Positions 51,225 through 59,401 of a stretch of 64,000 bases of DNA are shown piece after piece. The notes under the pieces are model-generated. The model ran no database searches. It was given only the letters and a program-made list of their open reading frames with translations, and was not told where the DNA came from. Numbering within the stretch: position 1 is the first letter of the stretch; the number at the start of each line of letters is the position of its first letter. Made by a program: the position numbers and the translations under genes. This DNA comes from Jiangella anatolica (lineage in GTDB: Bacteria > Actinomycetota > Actinomycetes > Jiangellales > Jiangellaceae): NCBI RefSeq assembly GCF_003236295.1, contig NZ_POTW01000004.1, positions 1-64,000 on the forward strand, read 5' to 3'.

Positions 51225-52751
51225 ATGGCGATGGTGTGCAGTGTGCTGTTCCGACGGCCGCGTGCTAGTGCCCGCCGGGATGAGCCGGTGATCTTCGGCG
51301 ACCTGAACCTTGATCAGGTAGTGGCGGCGGTCGCGGCTGGACGTGACGAGTACGACCTGCGGCCATTCTTCCATGAGCCGCTTCGGGATGTCGACGCCGT
51401 GGAGTATCGACATCGGGTTGTCCAGGACCTCGAGCGTGATGATGTGCGGTCGGTGGTGGATGAGTTCGCTGCATTGATGCAGCGCGTGCGCAGACATCTG
51501 CGGGCAGTGCAGGAGCGCAGTAGTGGGTACGAGCGGCAGCGCTACTTCCTCGACGCCGCGGACCTCTATTGCCAGGCCGTCACCGCCCTGTGGAGTGCAC
51601 TCGCCCGGGTGGAGCTCGCGTCGGAGGGTTTGGCTGGCCTCCGGGAACATCTGGCCGGATATCTCGGCTCTGGCGCCATCCAGGCGTTGGCCCGCGATGC
51701 CGGTGACATGCTGGACGAGTTGGCGGCGGTTCGGTACTGCGTGCATGTCCGCGGTGCGAAGGTGACGGTCAGCCGCTACGAGGGTCAGGCCGACTACACG
51801 CCGGAGATCGTGAAGACGTTCGCGAGGTTCAGGCAGGGCGAGGTGGCGGACTATCGGGTGAGGCTCCGCTACTACCAGGACATCAACCACGTCGAGGAGT
51901 GGATCCTGGAGCGGGTGGCGCGGCTGTTCCCGGAGACGTTCACCGCGCTGGCGGACTTCTGCCGGCTCCATGTGGGGTTCGTCGACGAGACCGTGACCAC
52001 CTTCGACCGCGAGGTGCAGTTCTACCTGGCGTATCTGACGTATATGCGTCGGTTCACCGATGCGGGGTTGTCGTTCTGCTGTCCGGAGGTCTCGGCGACG
52101 TCGAAGCGGCTGCGGGTGAGCGGCGCGTTCGATCTGGCGTTGGCGACCAAGCTGGCCGGGTCCGGATCGGAGGTGGTGTGCAACGACATCGACCTGTCCG
52201 ATGCGGAGCGGGTTGTCGTAGTCACCGGCCCGAATCAGGGCGGCAAGACGACGTTCGCCCGGATGTTCGGGCAGCTCCACTATCTGGCCGCGCTCGGCCT
52301 GCCCGTTCCGGCCCGTTCGGCTCGGTTGTTCCTCCCGGATCGGGTGTTCACGCATTTCGAGCGGGAGGAGAGCCTGGACACGCTGCACGGCAAGCTGGAG
52401 GACGAGCTGGTGCGCATCCACGACGTCCTGGACCACGCGACCGGCGACAGCGTCATCGTGATGAACGAGACCTTCACCTCGACCACGCTGCAGGACGCGC
52501 TCGTCCTCGGCACTCAGATCCTGAGCCGGATCGTCGATCGGGACTGCCTGGCGGTGTATGTGACGTTCGTCGACGAGCTGTCATTGCTGAGCGAAGCCAC
52601 GGTGAGCATGGTCGGCATGGTCGTGCCCGATGATCCGGCGCGGCGGACGTTCGAGGTGGTGCGCCGTGCCGCGGACGGCCGCGCGTACGCGATGGCGCTG
52701 GCGGAGAAGTACGGCCTGACCTACGAGGCGTTGCGGAGGCGAGTGGGATGA
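51225..52751 (+). CDS. MutS-like ATPase, first of a tandem pair
   Basis: A 508-residue protein. The C-terminal ATPase has Walker A TGPNQGGKTTFARM at about residue 340 and a Walker B-like IVMNETFTSTTLQDAL (Asn in place of the usual Asp). The N-terminal 300 residues form a helical core like MutS domains III/IV. The mismatch-binding domain I is missing. ATG 51225 follows GGAGG with a six-base spacing. It overlaps the next gene by ATGA. It is probably a dimer partner of the second ATPase; a DNA-repair role is not implied. Confidence 0.85.
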   Translation: MAMVCSVLFRRPRASARRDEPVIFGDLNLDQVVAAVAAGRDEYDLRPFFHEPLRDVDAVEYRHRVVQDLERDDVRSVVDEFAALMQRVRRHLRAVQERSSGYERQRYFLDAADLYCQAVTALWSALARVELASEGLAGLREHLAGYLGSGAIQALARDAGDMLDELAAVRYCVHVRGAKVTVSRYEGQADYTPEIVKTFARFRQGEVADYRVRLRYYQDINHVEEWILERVARLFPETFTALADFCRLHVGFVDETVTTFDREVQFYLAYLTYMRRFTDAGLSFCCPEVSATSKRLRVSGAFDLALATKLAGSGSEVVCNDIDLSDAERVVVVTGPNQGGKTTFARMFGQLHYLAALGLPVPARSARLFLPDRVFTHFEREESLDTLHGKLEDELVRIHDVLDHATGDSVIVMNETFTSTTLQDALVLGTQILSRIVDRDCLAVYVTFVDELSLLSEATVSMVGMVVPDDPARRTFEVVRRAADGRAYAMALAEKYGLTYEALRRRVG

Positions 52752-54253
52752 AGGTGTTCCTGCTGCACCCTGATCGAGAGGTCGAAGCGCAGGAGCCGCC
52801 GCCGCAGGCGGATGCCCTCGTCGCCGATCTGGATGTGGACACGCTGATCGGGGCGATGGCCGGCGGCGATCGCTACCTGTGGGACGTCGCGAAGCAGACG
52901 CTGCTGGCCAGCCTCACCGGCCCCGACACGATCACCTACCGGCAGCGGGTCCTGGCCGACTGCCTTGACCACCCGGGCGTGGTGCGGAAGCTGTATGACG
53001 TCGCGGTCGAGGCGATCGAGGCCCGGCGCAAGGTCTTCTACGTCACCCGGCACGACACACCCGAACGCGTCGTCAGCCGCTCGGTGCAGATGCTCACCGC
53101 GCTGATGGGCAGCGTCCGCCGGCTCAGGGCGCTCGCCGACGATCATGCCACGGCGTTCAGGTCCGAGGGGTTCACCGGGCTGTTCGCCAGGATCGCCGAT
53201 GAGCTCGACGACGACTACCTCGCCGCAGCCGGCGAGCACCTGGCCGAGCTGGATTTCCGCCGGGGAACCCTGTTCAGCGGGGAACTCGGGCGAGGCAACC
53301 GCGGTGTTTCCTACGTGTTGCACCGGCTGCCGCGGCGGCGCTGGTTCGACGTCGTGTCCGGCCGAGGCGGTCCGCGGTACTCGTTCCAGATCCCCGACCG
53401 CGACGAGGCCGGGTTCCAGGCTTTGGGTGAGATCCGCAGCAAGGGTCTCAACGAGGCCGCCAACGCGATCGGGCAGGACGCGGACCACGTGGTGAGCTTC
53501 TTCACGGTGTTGCGCTTCGAGCTCGCGTTCTACCTGGGTTGCGTCAACCTGCGCGACCAGCTCGCCGCCCATGGGGAACCCGTGTGTTTCCCCACCCCCG
53601 TGCGCCAAGGCGAGGACGCTTTCACCACCCGCGGCCTCTACGACGTCTGCCTCGCCCTGCGCACCGATGGCGTGGTGGGCAACGACGTGGACGCCGACGG
53701 CTCGACCCTGGTCATGGTCACCGGCGCCAACCAGGGCGGGAAGTCCACCTTCCTGCGCAGCGTCGGCCTAGCGCAGCTGATGATGCAGTGCGGCCTGTTC
53801 GTCGCCGCGACCCAACTGCGAGCCACGGTCGCACAGGGCGTGTTCACGCACTTCAAACGGGAGGAAGACGCCACCATGACGCACGGGAAGTTCGACGAGG
53901 AGCTCGCCCGGATGAGCGACATCGCCGACCAGATCACCCCCGGCGCGCTGCTGCTGTGCAACGAGTCGTTCGGCTCCACGAACGAGCGGGAGGGCTCGCA
54001 GATCGCCCGCGACGTCATCGACGCCATGACCGGCAACGACATCAGGGTCGTGTTCGTCACCCACCTGTTCGACCTCGCCCACGGCCTGCACGAGCACCGG
54101 GCGCCGACGACGGTGTTCCTGCGCGCAGAACGCCGCCCGGACGAGACGCGCACGTTCCGTGTCGTCCCGGGCGAGCCGCTGCCGACCAGCTACGGCGAGG
54201 ACTCCTATCGGCGCATCTTCGGGACCGATGCGGCGACGGCTGTGAGCGCATGA
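52748..54253 (+). CDS. MutS-like ATPase, second of a tandem pair
   Basis: A 501-residue paralogue of the previous protein. Walker A is TGANQGGKSTFLRSVG at about residue 325; the Walker B-like motif is LLCNESFGSTNEREGS (Asn), followed by FVTHLFDLA (signal His). The start is rich in Pro and Glu. ATG 52748 overlaps the first gene's stop. The pair looks like an obligate heterodimer. Confidence 0.85.
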   Translation: MKVFLLHPDREVEAQEPPPQADALVADLDVDTLIGAMAGGDRYLWDVAKQTLLASLTGPDTITYRQRVLADCLDHPGVVRKLYDVAVEAIEARRKVFYVTRHDTPERVVSRSVQMLTALMGSVRRLRALADDHATAFRSEGFTGLFARIADELDDDYLAAAGEHLAELDFRRGTLFSGELGRGNRGVSYVLHRLPRRRWFDVVSGRGGPRYSFQIPDRDEAGFQALGEIRSKGLNEAANAIGQDADHVVSFFTVLRFELAFYLGCVNLRDQLAAHGEPVCFPTPVRQGEDAFTTRGLYDVCLALRTDGVVGNDVDADGSTLVMVTGANQGGKSTFLRSVGLAQLMMQCGLFVAATQLRATVAQGVFTHFKREEDATMTHGKFDEELARMSDIADQITPGALLLCNESFGSTNEREGSQIARDVIDAMTGNDIRVVFVTHLFDLAHGLHEHRAPTTVFLRAERRPDETRTFRVVPGEPLPTSYGEDSYRRIFGTDAATAVSA

Positions 54254-55527
54254 CCGACGACGCTCCGGCCGCGGACTGGCCCGCCGCTGCCGGCGACCGG
54301 GAGGCCGACAACCGGTCGTGGCTGACCCCGGGTGTCGGCGGGGTGGGGGCGGCGAGTTTCTTCTCTGACGCCGGGCACGAGGTGACCACGTCGGTGCTGC
54401 CCAGCTTCCTGACCTCGACCCTGGGCGGCTCTGCGGCCACGCTCGGCGTGATCGAGGGGGTCAGCGACGCGCTGTCGGGGGTGATGAAGCTGATCGGCGG
54501 GCCGCTGGCCAACGACCCGGCGACCCGGGGCCGGATCGCCTCCGGCGGGTACCTGGGCACCGCGATCGCGACCGGCGCGATCGGCGCGGCCACGACGGTG
54601 TGGCAGGCAGGGGCGTTGCGGGCGTTCGCGTGGGTGTCGCGGGGGCTGCGCTCGCCGGCCCGGGACAGCCTGCTGGCCACGCTCGCACCCCGGTCGGCCT
54701 TCGGGCGGGCGTTCGGGCTGGAGCGGGCCGGGGACAATCTCGGCGCGGTGGCAGGTCCGTTGCTGGCGTCGGTGCTGGTGGCGTGGGTGGGGATCCGGTG
54801 GACGATGTATCTGGCGGCGATCCCGGGCCTGTTCGCCGCCGGCGCGATCATCGTGACCGTGCGCGAGGCGCGCCGCCGCCCGGCACCGGCGTCGACGGGC
54901 CCGGCGCGGCGGCGGTTCGAGTTCGCGGCGCTGCGCCGGGCCGGGATGGGGCGGGCGCTTGTGCCGGTGGCCGCGTTCGAGCTGGGCAACATCGCCACCA
55001 CCTTGTTGATCCTGCGCGCCACGGACCTGCTCACCGACAACGGCCGGTCGGTCACCGCGGCCACGTCGCTGGCGGTGCTGTTGTATGCCGGGCACAACCT
55101 GGTGGCCGCGGCCGCCGCACTGCTGGGGGGCCGGTGGCTGGACCGCGCCGGCCCGCGGGTGGTGTTCACGACGGCGGCCGCACTTTACGCGGTCGCGTAT
55201 GCCGGTTTCGCCGCACCGGTGCATGCGCCGCTGCTGCTGCTCGCCGTGTTCGCGCTGGCGGGTGCGGGGATCGGGTTGGCCGAGACCGCGGAGTCAGCGA
55301 TGGTGGCCCGGATGCTGCCGGACCATCTGCGCGGCAGCGGCTTCGGCGTCCTCGGAGGAATCCAGGCCGGCGGCGACCTGCTCGCCTCTGCCGTCGTCGG
55401 GATCCTGTACGTGGCGGTGTCCCCGGCGGCGGCGTTCGGGTACGCAGCGGCGTGGATGCTGCTCACGTTGGTCGTGCTGCCGTTCACGACGCCACGCACG
55501 GGCGACACCCAGGGGGAGGGGTCGTGA
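54250..55527 (+). CDS. MFS transporter
   Basis: A 425-residue, 12-helix protein. The helix-1 segment SFFSDAGHEVTTSVLPSFL and the loop motif RGLRSPARDSLLATLAP match the MFS subfamily with an FSDxxHE start, known from heavy-metal or drug efflux clusters. ATG 54250 overlaps the second MutS-like gene (ATGA). Its translational coupling to the ATPases makes a shared role likely; the substrate is unknown. Confidence 0.85.
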   Translation: MTDDAPAADWPAAAGDREADNRSWLTPGVGGVGAASFFSDAGHEVTTSVLPSFLTSTLGGSAATLGVIEGVSDALSGVMKLIGGPLANDPATRGRIASGGYLGTAIATGAIGAATTVWQAGALRAFAWVSRGLRSPARDSLLATLAPRSAFGRAFGLERAGDNLGAVAGPLLASVLVAWVGIRWTMYLAAIPGLFAAGAIIVTVREARRRPAPASTGPARRRFEFAALRRAGMGRALVPVAAFELGNIATTLLILRATDLLTDNGRSVTAATSLAVLLYAGHNLVAAAAALLGGRWLDRAGPRVVFTTAAALYAVAYAGFAAPVHAPLLLLAVFALAGAGIGLAETAESAMVARMLPDHLRGSGFGVLGGIQAGGDLLASAVVGILYVAVSPAAAFGYAAAWMLLTLVVLPFTTPRTGDTQGEGS

Positions 55528-57239
55528 CCGTCCAGCCTCTGCACGCCGATGTCGTGGCGTCGGCGGCGCTCGAGGTGGCGGCGCTGCTGCCGCCGGAGCG
55601 GGCCAGCGCGCTTACCGACGCCGTGTCCCGGATGCGCACCGGCAGGGTGCGCGTCCTCCTACTCGGGGAGGCGAAGCGCGGCAAGAGCACCCTGGTGAAC
55701 GCCCTGTTCGGCCGAGACCTCCTCCCGACCGGTGTGCTCCCGGTGACCTCCGTTCCGACCGTCGTCGAGGCCGGGGCCGAGGTGTCGGCGAGCGCGCGCT
55801 TCCTGGACGGGCGCTCACACGAGATCGCCCTGCAGGACGTCGCGGGCCTGGTCAGCGAGGCCGGCAACCCGGGCAACCGCCGCGGCGTCGACCTCGTGCG
55901 CATCGTGGCCCCGTCGCCCTATCTTCCGGATGGCACTCAGGTGGTGGACACCCCCGGCACCGGGTCGATCCACCGTGCGAACACCGCCGAGGCCGAACGG
56001 GCACGCGCCACCGTCGACCTCGCCGTGCTCGTGCTCGCCGCGGATCCGCCGGTGTCGGCCGCCGAGGTCGGCCTGGCCGCGGACGTGATGGCGACCGCGT
56101 CCCATGCCGCCGTCGTGGTGAACAAGATCGACCTGGTCCGGCCGGACGAGGTCGACCGGATCGTGACGTTCACCCGGGACGCGCTGGCCGGTGCCGTCGC
56201 GGAGGCGCCGATCTTCGCGATGTCGGCCCGCCACGCGCTCGCCGGCACCGGGTGGCGCCGCTTCACCGCCCGGCTGGCGACCCAGATCGACATCCACGGC
56301 AGGACCGACGTCGTGGCCTCCACGGCGCGGGCCGCCGCGCGGGAGGCCCGCATGGTCCTGGACATGCTGAGGATCCAGCAGGAGCTGCTGCGCCGGCCCA
56401 CCACGACCGCGGCGACCACCATCGACCGCCTGGACCAGCTGCTGGCTACCGCCCGCCACCAGGCCACGAGCGCGGGAGATCACCTGCGCGGCGAAGCGCG
56501 GCGGCTGCGGTCCGCGCTCGACACCAGCCACGAGCAGCAGGTCGCCGTGGCACTCTCCGATGCCCGCAGGTTGCTGGACACCCGGTGGGCCGGCACGACG
56601 TCACCACCGGAACGGCAAGCAGAGCTGACCCGCCAGGCGATCCAGGCCGCGGTGGCCGGCCACGCCCACGCGTGGTTCACCCAGACGGCCACCGAGATGG
56701 ACACCACCATGCGGATGGCGGCCGGCGCCGTGCTCGGGCAGCTCGCGGCCGATCTGCGGCAGGCGCGCGCGGCGGTCGCGGAGGTCCTCGATGTCGAGCT
56801 GGCCGAGATCGGTGAGACCCCGAGCGCGCAGCTGCCTGATCCGCCGTCATTCGCCCTGACCACTGGGACCAGTTGGCGCGAGCTCATCACCAGCTCGTTG
56901 GCCGACCGGCTGCCGGCACGGCTGCGCCGCCGGCGACGGCGGCGGCAGCTTCACGCGTGGGCGAGCAGCGCCGTCCCCGCACCGTTCGGGCGCGCCCGCG
57001 CCGGCCTGCAGATATGGCTGGACACCGCGACCGCGGAACTCGACCGGTCCCTGGCCACGGCCGCACGGCACCATCTGTCCGGGCTGGAACAGGCACTCGC
57101 CGCCGCCCGCATCCAGCACGAGCGCACCGCGGCCGGCAACGCCGGCCTCCTGGACGAGATCGCCGCCCGGCTGCGGGTCGTCAGCGCCGCGATGGCCGAC
57201 CTCGACGGCGCTGATCGCCGTGGGAGGCAGAAGCCGTGA
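55524..57239 (+). CDS. Dynamin-family GTPase
   Basis: A 571-residue protein. G1 GEAKRGKSTLVN at about residues 49-60, switch region PVTSVPT, G3 DTPGTGSIH and G4 NKIDLV are all present. The following 350 residues are long helices, an Arg-rich block (LPARLRRRRRRR) and a coiled-coil end, as in bacterial dynamin-like proteins that remodel membranes. GTG 55524 overlaps the MFS stop (GTGA) after a GGGGGAGGG site. Confidence 0.88.
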   Translation: MTVQPLHADVVASAALEVAALLPPERASALTDAVSRMRTGRVRVLLLGEAKRGKSTLVNALFGRDLLPTGVLPVTSVPTVVEAGAEVSASARFLDGRSHEIALQDVAGLVSEAGNPGNRRGVDLVRIVAPSPYLPDGTQVVDTPGTGSIHRANTAEAERARATVDLAVLVLAADPPVSAAEVGLAADVMATASHAAVVVNKIDLVRPDEVDRIVTFTRDALAGAVAEAPIFAMSARHALAGTGWRRFTARLATQIDIHGRTDVVASTARAAAREARMVLDMLRIQQELLRRPTTTAATTIDRLDQLLATARHQATSAGDHLRGEARRLRSALDTSHEQQVAVALSDARRLLDTRWAGTTSPPERQAELTRQAIQAAVAGHAHAWFTQTATEMDTTMRMAAGAVLGQLAADLRQARAAVAEVLDVELAEIGETPSAQLPDPPSFALTTGTSWRELITSSLADRLPARLRRRRRRRQLHAWASSAVPAPFGRARAGLQIWLDTATAELDRSLATAARHHLSGLEQALAAARIQHERTAAGNAGLLDEIAARLRVVSAAMADLDGADRRGRQKP

Positions 57240-57574
57240 CCAGCGCCGAGTTCCGGCCCGTCGCCGCGCCGGCCACTCTCGGCCGGCTCTGGTGGCTCCC
57301 GTCCCACGGGTACGGCAACGGCCTTGACGATCACGCGTGGGCGCCTGTCCTCGACGTCGACGCACGTGTCGCGATGATCCTCCTCGACGCCTTCCGTGCC
57401 GCTGGCGTGCCCGCCTACACCGCGTCGCTCACGCCTCACACACACGCGTCCAGGGACGGCTGGGCGACCTACCGGATCTGGGTGGGCAGCAGCGCCTACG
57501 GCCGGGCGGAGGACACCCTGCTGGCCGTCATGCCCGGCCTGATCCACCGGTTCGGGCCGGAGATCGTGCGATGA
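57236..57574 (+). CDS. Hypothetical protein (DUF-like)
   Basis: A 112-residue protein, compact: LGRLWWLPSHGYGNGLDDHAW, VAMILLDAFRAAGVPAYTAS, WATYRIWVGSSAYGRAEDTLL. The family is not recognised. GTG 57236 and the following ATG 57571 overlap their neighbours by four bases, so it belongs to the operon. Confidence 0.6.
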   Translation: MTSAEFRPVAAPATLGRLWWLPSHGYGNGLDDHAWAPVLDVDARVAMILLDAFRAAGVPAYTASLTPHTHASRDGWATYRIWVGSSAYGRAEDTLLAVMPGLIHRFGPEIVR

Positions 57575-58143
57575 ACCCGGTAGCGCGCTGGGATCGGCAG
57601 GTCGTCGAGACGGTCCGGCGCCGCCGCACGCCGCCCGTCGTCGCGTCCGCTCGGCTGGTGAGCGCGATGGCGGAGCCGCGGATCGCGTACCCGGTCGTGG
57701 CGGGCGCCGGGCTGTGGGCGTCTGGGCGTCGGCGGGCGCTGGGCGACGTGGCCGGCGGTGCGGCCGCGCTGGCCACCGTCGTCGCCGGGATGGTGGTCCG
57801 GCGCGCGGCGTGCGGGCAGATCGCCCGCACCCGGCCACCGCGGGACGCGTGGCTGGTGCGCCCGGACGGGCACAGCCTGCCGTCGCGGCACACCACCATG
57901 GCCGCGCTCACGGCTGGCGTGTGCGTCGATCTGCTCACGACGGACGCCGGCACACGCCGGGCGGTGCCGCTGCTAGTCGCGGCGACGGTAGGAGCGAGCC
58001 GGGTGGTGCTCGGCGTGCACTGGCCCAGCGACGTGCTGGCCGGGTGGCTGTTCGCGCAGGTCTGGCTGCGGCTGACCCGGCCGGTCCGGGTGGCGTCTCA
58101 CCGATCTCGGATCCTGGTACGGGCACGCGCCGGGATGGGGTAG
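57571..58143 (+). CDS. PAP2-family membrane phosphatase, copy 1
   Basis: A 190-residue protein. PAP2 motifs are RTRPP (weak C1), HSLPSRHTTMAAL (C2, Arg instead of the usual Gly in PSGH) and GASRVVLGVHWPSDVLAG (C3). About five membrane helices. It dephosphorylates undecaprenyl- or lipid-phosphate at the membrane; the substrate is unknown. Last gene of the operon that starts at 51225. Confidence 0.85.
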   Translation: MNPVARWDRQVVETVRRRRTPPVVASARLVSAMAEPRIAYPVVAGAGLWASGRRRALGDVAGGAAALATVVAGMVVRRAACGQIARTRPPRDAWLVRPDGHSLPSRHTTMAALTAGVCVDLLTTDAGTRRAVPLLVAATVGASRVVLGVHWPSDVLAGWLFAQVWLRLTRPVRVASHRSRILVRARAGMG

Positions 58144-58162
58144 CATCTGGCGCAGCCTTCGG

Positions 58163-58250
58163 GCGCCGGCGGTGGGGCTCGCCGGACCCAACCGCGGACC
58201 GTCCGCCAACAGTCCCTACCTGACAGTCGATGCTGTCTCGGGTAGGGAGT
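58163..58250 (+). ncRNA. Candidate fluoride riboswitch 1 (crcB motif) with anti-Shine-Dalgarno hairpin
   Basis: It shares with the 60863 element, in order, GGCGGTGGGGC, CGCC, CAACCGCGG, CCGCCAAC and GTCCCTAC, as in the crcB/fluoride aptamer. Just after it, CCCTACC (58213-58219) pairs with GGTAGGG (58241-58247), and inner GACAG/CTGTC arms extend the stem. GGTAGGGAG is the ribosome site of the downstream CrcB-like gene, so switching of translation is likely. The motif match is by eye. Confidence 0.65.
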
Positions 58251-58259
58251 GTGTGGATC

Positions 58260-58643
58260 GTGACGAGCCTGGCGATGATGGCCGGTGCGGCTCTCGGCGT
58301 GTTGGTCCGGCTGCTGCTCGACCGCCCCCGCCGACCCGAGGCCGACACCGACCGGCATCAGCGGCGGTCCCTGACCGTCGGGCTGGCCGGCGCGCTCCTG
58401 CTGGGCGGGCTGACCGGTGCGGCGATGATCCGCCCGTCGGCCGAGGCGTCGATGACCCCGCTCGCCGCCGGCCTGACCGGCGCGTTGACGACGTACTGCT
58501 TGTTCACCAGCGCCCTGGTCGCCCGGTTCGTCCGGGTCCACAGCCGTGTCGGCCCCGGTACTGCGGTGTTGGAGGTGGTGGCCAGTCTGGCCGCGGCCAC
58601 CTGCGGTGTCCTGGCCGGTCTCGCCCTGGCCCGGCTGGCGTGA
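58260..58643 (+). CDS. Divergent CrcB/FluC-like protein
   Basis: A 127-residue, four-helix protein. The helix-3 break GALTTYCLFTSALVARFV resembles the TTFSTF region of the fluoride channel CrcB/FluC. The Asn of the NxxG block is replaced (TVGLAG) and the Phe residues are changed. GTG 58260, just below the riboswitch hairpin. It is probably a fluoride channel partner or relic. Confidence 0.6.
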   Translation: MTSLAMMAGAALGVLVRLLLDRPRRPEADTDRHQRRSLTVGLAGALLLGGLTGAAMIRPSAEASMTPLAAGLTGALTTYCLFTSALVARFVRVHSRVGPGTAVLEVVASLAAATCGVLAGLALARLA

Positions 58644-58651
58644 CGGCGCGT

Positions 58652-59401
58652 ATGAACCGCACCACCGCCGCCGGCGGATCGGAGCCGGCGTTGACGCGCC
58701 GCACCGTCCCGCCCGCCGCGTGGACGCGGCTGGCTGCAGCGCTGGCGCTGGTGGCGTCGACGGTGATCGCGGGGTGGCTGGTGCAGGCCGATCGTTTTAC
58801 CGACGCCAACGTCGGGGCCAGTTCACGTGTCGCCGACTATCGCACGCCGGTCCTGACGAGCGTGGCGCGGGCGGCGACGAACCTCGCCGAGCCGGTCGGG
58901 GTGGTGGCCGCTGCGCTGATCGTCGTGCTGTTCGTCGTGCCGCGGCGCCGGCGGCTGGATGGGTGGGCGGCGCTGGCGTTGCTGGTGGGTTCGGCGGCGG
59001 CCACGATGGTGATCAAGTACGCCGTGGCGGAACCGCGTCCGCCGGCGCGGTTGTGGGCGATGGCGCCGGACAGCCGGTTCAGCTTCCCCAGCGGGCACAC
59101 CACGATCGCCGCGGCCGTCGCGGTCACGGCGATCTTCCTCGCCAACCGGTCGGCGTCGCGGTGGACTGTGGCGGGTGCCGTCGTCGCCGCGGTGTTCGCG
59201 CTGCTGGTGGCGGGGTCGCGGGTCTATCTGGGCGTGCACTACCTGACCGATGTCCTGGCGAGCATGGCCGCGGTCGCCGCGAGCGCGGTGGCGGTGTCCG
59301 GCGCCTGGGCGTTGCTGCACGCTCGCGCCGAGCGGGAAGGGGGTGGGCGCGGTGCCGGTGGAGATTCAGACCGTGACGCAGGCGTACACGTTCGCCCTTG
59401 A
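58652..59401 (+). CDS. PAP2-family membrane phosphatase, copy 2
   Basis: A 249-residue protein with complete PAP2 motifs: KYAVAEPRP (K-x6-RP), FSFPSGHTTIA and GSRVYLGVHYLTDVL. About six helices. ATG 58652, nine bases after the CrcB-like stop. The last about 20 residues (GGGRGAGGDSDRDAGVHVRP) look like sequence replaced at the boundary of the adjacent TnpB element, so the native C-terminus may be lost. Confidence 0.85.
   Translation: MNRTTAAGGSEPALTRRTVPPAAWTRLAAALALVASTVIAGWLVQADRFTDANVGASSRVADYRTPVLTSVARAATNLAEPVGVVAAALIVVLFVVPRRRRLDGWAALALLVGSAAATMVIKYAVAEPRPPARLWAMAPDSRFSFPSGHTTIAAAVAVTAIFLANRSASRWTVAGAVVAAVFALLVAGSRVYLGVHYLTDVLASMAAVAASAVAVSGAWALLHARAEREGGGRGAGGDSDRDAGVHVRP

Noticed and set aside
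58163-58250. A simple intrinsic terminator after the PAP2 gene
   Set aside because: The stem overlaps the ribosome site of the next gene and conserved aptamer blocks precede it, both repeated at 60863-60970; a riboswitch explains more.
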